From Stercorarius parasiticus (Eukaryota > Chordata > Aves > Charadriiformes > Stercorariidae), in assembly GCA_013396915.1 (NCBI GenBank), contig VWZL01000808.1:682001-746000 (forward strand): a DNA stretch of 64,000 bases, read 5' to 3'. The first letter of the stretch is position 1. Each line of letters opens with the position of its first letter. Positions 52,590-62,640 of this stretch are shown piece by piece. A model generated the notes under the pieces. It saw only the letters and a program-made list of their open reading frames with translations. It did no database searches and was not told the DNA's origin. The translations under genes were made by a program, and so were the position numbers.

Positions 52590-52840
52590 AGAGAAAAGCA
52601 AAATCTCCAGCTGGGTGCTGTGACTGCAGAAACAGACTCTTTAAATACATAATGTTCATCAGTACAACTAGAGTCACGTCAGTCGTGACAGGGACCAAAG
52701 CCACATTCTCCATTTCAGTCTTCACAGGCCAGACTAGTGCAAAAGCTGAAAAGCTCTCAGACATGAACAAAATGGTCTGGACTTGAATCGGTGACCTGGA
52801 GGTGAAAGGCTGGCTACGTAACCACCCCGGCTTCACTCTG
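52590..52840 (-). repeat. tRNA-derived SINE, ancient, possibly exapted
   Basis: Read on the minus strand, the element begins with a tRNA-like head. An A-box-like GGGGTGGTTA (52819-52828) is followed about 30 bases later by a B-box-like GATTCAAGTCC (52779-52789), the spacing of an RNA polymerase III internal promoter. About 190 bases of non-tRNA body follow, including gaatgtggctttggtccctg around 52695-52714. This organisation fits old vertebrate SINE superfamilies such as LF-SINE or AmnSINE, but I cannot name the family with certainty. The head is well preserved for an element this old, which could mean constraint. Frames of 97 codons minus and 73 plus across it are shadows. Confidence 0.5.
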
Positions 52841-53720
52841 GCTCTCTTCTTTAGACCTCACTCTGAAAACAAAGATGCATTCATTTTAAGCTCTGTTAAC
52901 TTTGGGAGGGGGGGAAGACTGTAATTAGCATGCCCCAGTTACATATATGGTTCATTTCTTAAACTCCTTGTCAATTCATTACTCCAATTTTTGACAAAGC
53001 AGCCTGGATTAAATCCGTAAGTAAATGGATTTATGTTGTTTAGTGACTCAGATTTTAAAACACTACGAAGGCTCAGTGCATTGCCCTACTCCTACAGGAG
53101 CTTGTGCACTATTCCCACAGACAAAATGTATTAAGTTGAGTACATCATTATTTTCTAAATCAAAATTCTCTACATATTTTAGTAAGTTGCCTCCTAGAAT
53201 CACGGTATACAGAGTCTAAGAACTGTTAAGTTAAAATAACTTCTCTTTGGTTATCTCTGCTTTATTTCTCCCTAGAAGCCTTTAAGCCACTCACAGCAGT
53301 CCCTGACAGAGTGTGCTGAAATACAATATGTCAATTAACTACAGTCAACCAGCTGCTAATACTATTTCTCCAAAATGTCTTCATTATTAATGGAAGGCAC
53401 TGTGGTGTGGCAGCACGCTAGAAGACTAACTGAAAAAGAAATTATGACCCAGTTCCATGAATAATTATATTGCATTTCCTAACATTTTCCTACCACGTTA
53501 ATTAGTACAGTTGTGGTTTTAAGTTCACAGATCCAATTTGACCTCTTTTAGCAACAGCCCACAGAGGCCACCCAGCCAGCAAAACCCTATACTTGTCATA
53601 TATTTTCATTTGATGAAGCTTTATAAATTATACACCATCTATGGCTTTACATTCAGAGATATTTTCAGTAACCACTGAACGTTTCTTCAAAAACACTTTC
53701 TAGAGCATTCAGAAGAAAAC
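52841..53720. other. Non-coding DNA without identifiable features
   Basis: No gene or repeat identified. Thirteen bases near 53246 match the start of mature miR-9, but no matching star arm follows, so it is not a microRNA gene. Confidence 0.45.
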
Positions 53721-53729
53721 AATCTGGAA

Positions 53730-54070
53730 TAAAGGTAACAGCTCTAAATGACTGCGTATATAATTACTCACACAGGTGCTAATTAATCTAGTCGAAAACT
53801 GGGACGTGACAGCTCTGGAGACTATTATAAAATATAGAGCCTTTTTTGCTTGTACATCATTGGGTCAAACACAGCCCAGGTGATGCGTGTCTGAAAGCAG
53901 ATAGCAGCTGGGGCTGCTAGGTGGCTTGTGTGAAATGGTGAAATGCACCAATTGTCTCGATCCGGTTCCAAAGCAACATGCGTCATCAACGCAAAAAAAA
54001 TGCTGCAGGAGCTGGCACAAATTGACACCCTTGTTGGCAGCCTCAGCGGTGGTGCCAAAGGCTGAAGAGG
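53730..54070. promoter_or_regulatory. Candidate conserved non-coding element
   Basis: A block of complex sequence with preserved CpGs (for example near 53752, 53804, 53958, 53963 and 53991), homeodomain words (GCTAATTAATCTAG at 53778-53791), a GATGCGTG/ATGCGTCAT pair (53883, 53979) and CAGCTG/CAGGTG E-boxes. Complexity is broken only by one A8 run. The 77-codon minus frame has no family resemblance. Texture judgement only. Confidence 0.28.
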
Positions 54071-54639
54071 GTTTATGATTGCTCTGTTCTTTTGCTCACA
54101 GACGTTGTCATTTCTGATAATGCTGACATCTCAGCACATCCACAGCCCAACACCCTTCAAACCCTTCCTCTTCACATCCCGCTGGGCAGCGTCACTGCCT
54201 TGGGTGGCAAAATCAGTAAATTACCAAACTACCTTACCTGGCACATATAGGCTATTTCTAGAGATACGCTGTAATTATGTCTACATCTCATTACTTTTCT
54301 AAACAAATGTAAGTTTGAGCAGTGTTATGCAGTGCATAATAAACAACAATACATCATTAAAACACAGGACTGCTGCGTTATAGTTCAGAGATAGTAAATG
54401 GTTTCACAGCATTTCGTGTCCAAATTTTGTTTTAAACAACAGCTGTCTGTGCTTCTCTGTGTCCCTCCAGGAGGAAAAATCAAAGCTAATGCAGAAAAAA
54501 ATACTACCCCCCTTCCTCTTTTCCAAAAGGAATTCTTCAACTATTCAGCCAATTCAAATCTAAAAATAACTGGAAAAAAAATACTTGGAAAGAAAAAAAG
54601 AATGCCTTCCTAATTGCATATTAATTGCTCTACTCAATT

Positions 54640-54775
54640 GTAACTTTCTTTTGCACTAGCAAGTAACATCATTTGTGCCATTATAAGGCTCTCGAGAATC
54701 CTGCCAACAGAGAATGTGCATGTCAAATAATTGATTCAACCTGCCACTTCCCACAGGGTCAATAAGGAGCAGCTG
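54640..54775. promoter_or_regulatory. Candidate conserved non-coding element, short
   Basis: A complex segment with TGTCAAATAATTGATT (54721-54736), which joins a PBX/MEIS-like TGTCA to homeodomain AATTGATT, plus CTCTCGAGAATCC and CAGCTG words. The element-like texture ends at about 54775. Weak evidence. Confidence 0.2.
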
Positions 54776-56080
54776 GACTTGAAATCCCTACCTAAAAACA
54801 ACAGCTGCAACACACAAGATAGACTCAGAGCAGAGGTACAGTCTTTGTTTCCTCTCTCCTGCTCCAAAGCACTTAGTTAAATGCCCAGGCAATAGAGCAG
54901 AATATAAAGAGACAAGTTCACCACTCATGCAGGGGGCAGAACAGAGATGACAAAGGGAAAAAATTGCAAAGGGAAAGAAGGTAAAAATGAGGGGAGAGCA
55001 AGACGTACTGAACCTGCCAGATCCCTGTATCAGGAGTTCATTTTTACTTTATGCAACTGCTCTGGATATGTAGGACATCCAAAATCAACTTTTTCCACCA
55101 GTAAGCTTCAGAAAACCCAGTAGGTAACGCTGCACTTTCAAGGTCTATGGCAGCTTTCCCTTTCAACTAGGCTATCTGGGAACTAAGAAACCGGATCAAA
55201 TAGCTCCTCAGCACTTCACTCCTAAAGTTCCTGCAATACTCTAGGTAAAAGGTAGTGTCAGCCTACCTTGTTCCTCTCTACTCCCAAGTCCTGACCAAAG
55301 GGAAAACGTGTACATGCTCTTCATGGCTATCCATGGCTTGACATCTGCCCTCTTTTGCCAGACCACATCATCACCACATTTGCTCATCGGACCACAGCAG
55401 GATCCCTTTTTCCCCGCATACAAAACATAGAAGGTAATCACAAATTGTCAATAAAGACAGGTTACTGACCATTTACATGGAAACCCCAGTGCACTGAGCA
55501 ATTTGGCACTGAAGCAACCTTTATACTTTTTATTACCTGCCCGTAAAGAATTTTTTGTTTTCTTAATAGTCTCTGAAAAATCAGTTACTTATTTCCCTCT
55601 CAGCTTCCGCTATTCGGAGGCATCATACAAGCTAGATTTATTTTTGTAATACCATGGCTATAAATTGCATGTGATGGGATTCTCCCTCAAATACATCTCT
55701 GTCTCAAAGTGAGCATCGCAGAATCTGAAACACTACGCTCACAACAAAACAAGCGCTAGTAAATATACAACTATATTTTCTGTAAATACTTGTACGTTCA
55801 ACGTGGGAGCAAATTCAGTCTTTTCATGTACACCCTGTAACAAACATTAACATTGCCATCATTAAAGATACTGGATACCCGCCGTTCCTCATTAGTAACT
55901 GCGATGCAAAAATTCTTTCACTGCAAAAATGCTCACTCTGCTGAAATTTAAGAGAGCTTTGAGGACTAGTGTTAGTCTATAGAAGTCTTACCCTCTGGAT
56001 TTACACTCAGAGCTTTGAATTACAAGTGTCTTTGATCATCTGTGATATTGCAGTTTCTTATATATGCAAGTCCACCTTGG
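54776..56080. other. Non-coding DNA without identifiable features
   Basis: AT-rich. A 66-codon minus frame at 55241-55441 has no known relatives. Confidence 0.45.
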
Positions 56081-56081
56081 T

Positions 56082-56172
56082 AATAGGAGCTTCAGTACCA
56101 ACAGCATCCCAGGCACTTTCCAAATTCCCATGAAGACTCAGACCCCATCCTGAGGGCCGTACACACACAATC
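56082..56172 (+). repeat. Ancient SINE/LINE tail fragment
   Basis: The series AATAGGAGCTTCAGT, CATCCCAGGCACTTTCCAAA, GAAGACTCAGACCCCATCCTGAGGGCC, ACACACACAATC follows the order of an old amniote repeat tail: TAGCACCTAGA, then GTGCTAGGCGCTGTACAAACA, then AGACAGTCCCTGCCCCGAAGAGC, then TTACAATC. Each block is diverged, but the order is kept over about 90 bases, which makes chance unlikely. The consensus is recalled, not computed. Confidence 0.45.
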
Positions 56173-58595
56173 CACCTGTAGTTACAATGAAATTTTATTC
56201 TCATATGCCCCATAAAAATCACACTGGAAAAAAAATGCCTTGGGTATTCTACAAATATAAATATGCATATTAATTAAATATTGCACTTATGCTACATAAA
56301 GCTGTGTCAACACTCATAGAATCCAACACAAAAATCAAGGGCAGTTGTGCCTCAACTGTCCGAAGGGAAATATATTTGCTTTGTAAATATTAATGAACTT
56401 AATATGATGTCTGTAGGGAGAGATTTTAACAGGGAACAGAGCAGTGAGGCAACAGAGTCACAGTGAAAGCCAGTAGGACTTAAGCATGTCATTTCTATTG
56501 TGCCTTCTGAAACATTTCCCCGTCATGAGGTTATCATCACATAGGTCGTATATTATTAGTACGCAGTCCCAAAGGAATATGTTTGTTTAAATGTCCACAG
56601 GGAAGAGGTTATCATCTGACGGGTATCAAGGTTAAATTCAGGGGATTCAAAGTGCTATGTGGTAAGTTTCTTTCATATTAGGGCAAGGTTTGTGCATTCA
56701 CCACTTCAAACCAGTAAGCAGCAGTGCAAGTTCAAAGACTTTTTCCACACATGGAAAAGACATTTGACACGTACTCTTGCAAAACAAGGTTAAAGTAAAA
56801 AGAATTAATTAAATGAATCAAATATGCTGTATTTTAGCACTAAAACAACAGTTATTAATCAATATCTCAACTAAAGGATACGACTATGAATATGCAAATA
56901 GAAGACTAAGGCTTTTTAACCTTTTGGCTTACAAAACCCAAAGGGACTTTAAATGAAAAGTGAGATTTCCAGCAGAAGAGGATGAAAGTCGCATATAAAA
57001 CCCTTTCCCCCAACCTGAGAACATGTAGCTAGATTGAGGCTTAAAAACACAGTCCCTGGCAAGTGTGCAGAAAAGCTGGATGGAAGAGTCCAGAAAAGAA
57101 TATGGAACCTGAAAATCCCTTCCTTGTACCTCATTCAAATCCAGGACATTCGGAGACAGGCTCATGAAAGACCCTAGCTTCTTGCAAGGGGGAGGAATGA
57201 GAAAGAAACTTATCCCCCTGGGTTTATCGTGCGTTGATCATGTGGATGAACATGTAGGAACGGGTTCTTGGGATTTTATTTCAGATTGCAGTACTAAAGA
57301 GTACAGCAGCATATTAGCATGTGGTATTTTTAGTCTAATAGCAAAGAGAAGACAAATACACCAGCTCAGAAAAGTTCAATGCTTCTGGTTCTGAAGAGCA
57401 CCCCAAATTCAGTTCTGTTACTATTAAAGTGCACTCCTGAATCGGGATGAAGACAGACAGAAAAGCAGAGAGATGTGGGCAACAGTAACCTGGCTATTTA
57501 TAAAGCATAATTGCAAGTCAAATCTATGCTCTGTGCCATAGTGACTTTCAGTTCGACTGTAAAATGATGCTGCTTTTAAACCTACTTAATTCTGCTTTAA
57601 CCCTCAGTCAGTATTTGTCCTCTTAACCACTGATCATTTTCCAGTTATTTTACTAGTCCCAAAGTACATTCATTTGGTTTTTGTTTTCATGTAGAAAAAG
57701 AAAAGACTGCAATAAATTAATCCAATTCAGATTTAGTAGTTGTAAACAGCCTATGCTAGTAAAAATTAACCTTCGCTCTGTTATCTCGTGAGAGATCACG
57801 TTAGGAGCAAGGTGAGAACCTGAACAAGTCTTTTTGTAGCCTTTCCTCAAAAGCTCTTCTCAGGAAGCACTGTTTATTCCTACTGAAGTAAAGAATTTTA
57901 CAGCTCATCTAATTTACTCTCCATTTTTTCATTAATCCCAAACAAATGAAAGAATCACACAACCTGTCCTGAAGTCTAAGTAGGAAGGTGATGCACACCC
58001 TTAAACTGTGCCAGCATTTGAATTTAAGCAGTTGTTCTGTATTAATTATCAGGTATTTTATCTTGGAAGCCCGTCAGGCATTCCCATGTTCCCACAGGTC
58101 CCTATTGTCAACGCTCCCACGTTGCTCTTCTCATCTCTTGTGTTATTTCATATTTAATAGGCAGACCCATTTTTCACCTTCCCAGGAACACAGTATGATA
58201 CAGAACCTATGAAGTATGTGACCAATATAATTTAACCTATTAAATGTCAGAATCGTATATCTCACACTATATGTCAAGATGCTGTAAGTCTAGCAGCAAT
58301 AAACTCATTTTGTTCCTCATAGGGAATGCACTCCGGCTATAACTCCATGCGGGTTTGATTCTGTATAAATTTGATTGTGACCTACTGTTGATGGCTAACA
58401 TGCTCAGAGATGATGGTGGGAGATGGCCAGATAAAATCCCAGATGGGAAGACAGAATAAAACTTAACAAAATATACCCTTTTTTGTTAGGTAGCTTGTAC
58501 CAGTTTGGTCCCTTGTAGAGTGATCCAATGCTTGCTCCAGTGTGAGACTTGCCTAATTTTAGCTTTGTATTTTATTATTATTTCACCCTCACATG
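56173..58595. other. Non-coding DNA without identifiable features
   Basis: AT-rich. A cactcctgaatcgggatg phrase at 57432-57449 resembles the end of an old amniote repeat. No coding or RNA feature is supported. Confidence 0.45.
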
Positions 58596-58599
58596 CCAT

Positions 58600-59400
58600 A
58601 CTGGACATTCTGCTGTGGGGAAAATTGTAGGCAACAGACCTGAATTTAAATCGAACAGAAGCAGCAGCCTTCCAGAAGCAAACCAGCTACGTGAGTTTAT
58701 TGGAAACAGAACACCAAAAAGCAGACATCATACGCTCTGCAGGATGCCAGGAAAGCGCCAGCAAAACAAACCATGTGCTCTTGGCTCATTTGGAAGGGCC
58801 ACTGCCCATGCCAGCGGAGTGGCTTCACTTCGCACCGCATTGTGCGCTGCGGCTGGGCACGCAGCACAGCCGTCAGCTGGTAACCGTCCGCCCCAACCAC
58901 GCATGCTTCCAGCACATGCTGGGCTGCACAGCTAAAGCACCTCCGGGGCACTCGCAGAGGCCCAGGTCACACGGACACACGTTTCTTGACTGCAAAGACC
59001 GATGAACATGTCACCCGAGAGTCAGTTCAGAGAACTGAAAACTCTGTGGTTGAAGGAAACCCCCTCTGCACACTGTGGCTGTGGAGCGGGGGGCTGGGCG
59101 TTGGGCTCTCCGTCCTGAGGCCAAGGCAAAGGGACCCTCCCCTGGTTTCTGCCAGCACCCTAATGAGGTCTGGGTGGCTGACTGGCATCAGGGCCAGACT
59201 TCGTCTGGCTTCCTGGTTTATATGCTGCTGGCAACTGCCTGGCCATACCCATCCTCGGCAGACAGCTTCAACTGTGAGTCTCCCGAAACTCTGTCTTCAC
59301 GATGGGAGCCTCCTTGCAAACCTCCCCAGAGCCAAAGGCAAACCTTCTCCTTCCTCTCACCCCATCTCAGCTCAATTCCTGCTAAGATCCAGCTGTAAGC
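58600..59400. other. GC-rich island of unknown nature
   Basis: About 800 bases with clearly raised GC and CpG counts, highest at about 58790-58960. Long overlapping frames occur: 128, 146, 104 and 107 codons plus, and 84 and 61 minus. Their translations are rich in Ala, Pro, Arg, His and Ser without domains, and frames on both strands are open together, which is typical of GC-rich non-coding DNA. It may be a lncRNA exon or promoter, an LTR or other unclassified repeat, or a local compositional island. No TATA, primer-binding site or terminal repeats were recognised. Confidence 0.45.
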
Positions 59401-60695
59401 CACAAATACAGTTCAGTCAGACATGAATGTATAGCAAAACATAAATCACAGATTTATTAGTATGAACAGCTCAGAAGCAAAACATTGTAACAGCAATTCC
59501 TCTTTTACTCATATTTTATCCATGTATCTCACTAGAGCTACACGGATTGCTATTCCTCATTTAATTGTTTATTCCTATGTACCCACAAGGTGAGGAGCAC
59601 AAGGCAGCTTAAAGAAAAGCATGTCCAGAAGGGCAACAACAATAACGGAATCTTTCCAAAATGAAGGCTGGAGCTCTTCTGCATTGGGCTGATTTCACAA
59701 GCCAGTTGAAATTATTGTGATTTCTGGCTGAAAACCAGTACTGAAGTATAGGGATGTTACCATGATCTTTTTTGTCATGCAAGAAGTAACAGGAAAGGAA
59801 AGAAAAAAAAAAGTGTAATTTTGTTTCTATTTATTTTTAAGGTCTTCATGCAGCTTACCACAGTACCCAGGCCCTTCCAAATGTACAGAAATCATGAGGA
59901 AAAAAAAATAATCATAGAAACAAGACAAAATCTCAACCCTGAACTAGTAACAATTTTGTTAATATAGCTACATGCCTGTACAATGTTCAAGCTATTCAGG
60001 TTGCTGCTATCATAACTGCCATCAAATTGTAAGGATAAAAAGAATAAATGCTTTGACAAAATTCAATTGTTAGACAGTTAACTACTGTAAACACAAAAGA
60101 ACCCATGCAGAGACCTGTCTTGTATTAGTGACACTCATTAGCTGTAATGGAGTTATGGGAGTCATTATTTATGCAGTACACTAATTGTATATAAGTCTTT
60201 ACAAAGATGTATTCATTGAAAACATCTACACTATGCATAGAAGTGGATTTCCTTGATCTTCAACAAATTTGAGAGGGAAAAGGTAGCAGAAAACCACGTT
60301 ACCAACTCCTCCCCTCTTTTATTTGGGTCACAAGTGAGTAACTTGGACGTCAGTCACATGGGACATTCACAGCAATCACGAGCTCTTAACATTTTTTACC
60401 AAGAGGGATGCCTTCCTGCCTTGATCTCTCAATAGCTGTATCAAAACTAAAAAAAGCTTCTAAAGTTTAATAAACAAAGTATCATGTGTAATGAATACGG
60501 CCTTTGTCTGCTTCGCTTTATCAGCCTCCTACCTGAATGACAGTCTGAAGAACATATAAGGAAGCATTGCTGCCTTGGCAGCTTACTTATCATTTCAGAA
60601 AATGACTTGTCTGTTGGGATGGTAGTTAGGTTTGGGCTTTGGGGACAGCACTGAATCTCTTTGAGCCCAGTGAGAGAGCAGCTACACAGAGCAAG
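59401..60695. other. Non-coding DNA without identifiable features
   Basis: AT-rich, with A runs at 59802-59811 and 59900-59908. No gene or named repeat. Confidence 0.45.
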
Positions 60696-60699
60696 TAAA

Positions 60700-61010
60700 T
60701 CATTTTAATTTTGTACAAGTTGAAAAGCATTTTTTCCTCGACTTCAGCTGACAGTGGCATGATGGCTGATTTTCATTTCAATCAGAGCAGCATATGATTA
60801 CCACCTAATTAGAATGTAGAAATAGAAAGGAGATCATTTTTTAACCTACCCCAGAGAACGGTGCTGGGGGAGGGGAGGGGATTATGTTAATCAAATGATA
60901 CTGGCATATAAGAGCTACCAAAATAGCCGCCTGAATTTTTATTGGCACCCTTGCTGTCCTTGAGGATCTGTCAGTGGCCTCAATTGAAACCTGTGTTTCA
61001 GAGCTTTATT
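60700..61010. promoter_or_regulatory. Candidate developmental enhancer (conserved non-coding element)
   Basis: A complex block with CAGCTGACAGTGGCATGATGG (a TGACAG TALE-homeodomain word), repeated ATCA/TGAT words, ACCTAATTAGA (TAATTA at 60806-60811) and GTTAATCAAATGATA. These cover about 300 bases, broken only by a purine run (gggggaggggagggga, about 60866-60881). Such clustering of homeodomain-type words without coding potential is typical of vertebrate regulatory elements. Conservation is inferred, not measured. Confidence 0.33.
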
Positions 61011-61484
61011 TATGAGTTATAAACATACTTTAAAATAAATACATGTCACTGCAGGCCCAAACTTGTCATAGAAAATATCACCTTAGGCGTAAATACATTT
61101 ATTTTTTTCAAAATTACGTATAGTTCTGTTGACAACTGTAAAACTGTAAGCATAAAAACTACCCAAGCAAACTCAAAAGTAATACTATCTAGGGGGAGTT
61201 GTTTGCATTAGTTAATTTAAAAAAAATATATATATATTCGCTTTCATTAAACATTGTCAGCCAGCTACTCCACTCCTTTTTGGAATAAACATAGAAACTT
61301 AATTGCTCGGCCTAGGGGAATATAACTGAGGTTACATTAAAGGAAACTGCATCAGACAACATTTTCCAAGACGCACTGTCTCCATATCCATCCTTCTATA
61401 GAGATAAAGACAAGACCTCATCTCAAGATGTCACTTTGTTTAATTGTCTCTCGGGACTGAAGAGCCAAAATTAGGTTGCCACGA

Positions 61485-61497
61485 CCACCAGAGGGAA
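61485..61497 (+). promoter_or_regulatory. CTCF-like motif
   Basis: CCACCAGAGGGAA agrees with the CTCF core (CCACCAGRKGGCR) except for A in place of C after the GGG. The bases before it (cga) are acceptable. CTCF sites mark loop anchors and insulators. One mismatch at an informative position leaves this uncertain. Confidence 0.3.
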
Positions 61498-61522
61498 GGG
61501 GAAAGAGAAAGTGGTTTGTTTG

Positions 61523-61545
61523 TTTTTTTTTTTTTTAAAAAAAAA
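61523..61545. repeat. T14-A9 tract
   Basis: Fourteen T are followed directly by nine A, a self-complementary AT tract able to form a short hairpin. A simple repeat. Confidence 0.85.
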
Positions 61546-61599
61546 GGCAGTCTGCAGAAATAATGAAATTGGGTTGCCCTGATGTTTTCAGAGGTAAAA

Positions 61600-62640
61600 G
61601 CTACTTTTTGTTAGCTGCCTGACCCAATTTTTAAAGGAGAGACAAGAGAAGTGTTCCTACCCTGCTGTCTTACACCTCCGAGGTATATGACTACATAACG
61701 TAACACTGCACAGCACAGATACTGCCAGACTAACGTGCTACCCAAATGGATACCATGGGGTGCCATGCTTACCTGCAGAGCGCTGCACATAACACAAAGT
61801 TGTGATGTTAAGTTTACCCCAAAATAAAGCTCTAGTGCTTTTAAAAGCTCACTGAGACACACCTGCACTACCCTGCCTTGTGCAACAGAGAACCGATGGC
61901 AACACCTTTTGCTCTGTCCTCCCATGCAGTGGCTGTCCAGGAGGACCATCTACTGCTCTCCAAACTAGGCACTGGTACCTAGCACCATTTTAGGTGCTTG
62001 GGATGTCCTGCCTGGCACACAGCTATCCCTCTGGAGGCCAACGGCTCTCCTGTGGGTCCTGTGCCAGTATCTGCCAGCCCACGCAACAGTCATGTCCTCC
62101 CTCGAGCACCTAAGAGCAGTGCTCTTTTTATTACAGCAACAACAACTCTTTTGAGCTGAGATACCTCATGCAGGCTTAGGCCTGCGTGGCCAACACACAG
62201 CGCAGCTGGTTTAAGTCCTGCTGACACTGTCAGCTGTGTCTTACTCTTGAGGAAGCTGCTCCCTCACCACACTACTCTGGCCCTTCCTGACCAGGAGGAG
62301 ACATCTGCTATAACATCAGGGTGACAAGCTCTGTGAGGACGAGGAAAACAGCATAATCCCTGAAGCTCTGCTTTCTCATCACAGCCCTTCCCCCTTCCTC
62401 GAATTCCTACACACCCTCTGCATCCTTAGAAATTCAATTGCTCATTCAGCTTTTGTTAGCAGGACAAAAGTCCCTCCAGTCACATCCATGGTCCCCACTG
62501 CAGGGAGCATTTCCTCTGCTCTCATACGCTCACAGCTCCTGCTGGCTAGGCAAGGCCAGCCCAACCCCTGCGCGCCACCAAGGCACAAATGCATATGGGA
62601 ATCAGTGCACAAGGAAAGGTAATTCCACTTAAACTATCTC
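61600..62640. other. GC-elevated segment of unknown nature
   Basis: About 1 kb with raised GC, C-rich stretches and a 112-codon minus frame (61611-61949) that I cannot relate to any family. Near 62210 a GGTTTAAGTCC word resembles a B-box, but no A-box lies at a suitable distance. Possible identities are an unclassified repeat such as an LTR, or a lncRNA exon. No retroviral motif was recognised. Confidence 0.35.

Noticed and set aside
53245..53260. miR-9-like word TCTTTGGTTATCT
   Set aside because: Only the first 13 bases of the mature microRNA match, and no complementary arm follows within hairpin distance.
58549..59426. Cluster of 84-146 codon frames in the GC-rich island
   Set aside because: Several frames on both strands are open over the same bases and encode Ala/Pro/Arg/His/Ser-rich peptides without motifs, as expected from few stops in GC-rich DNA.
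62208..62220. B-box-like word GGTTTAAGTCC
   Set aside because: No A-box at suitable spacing and no SINE body recognised.
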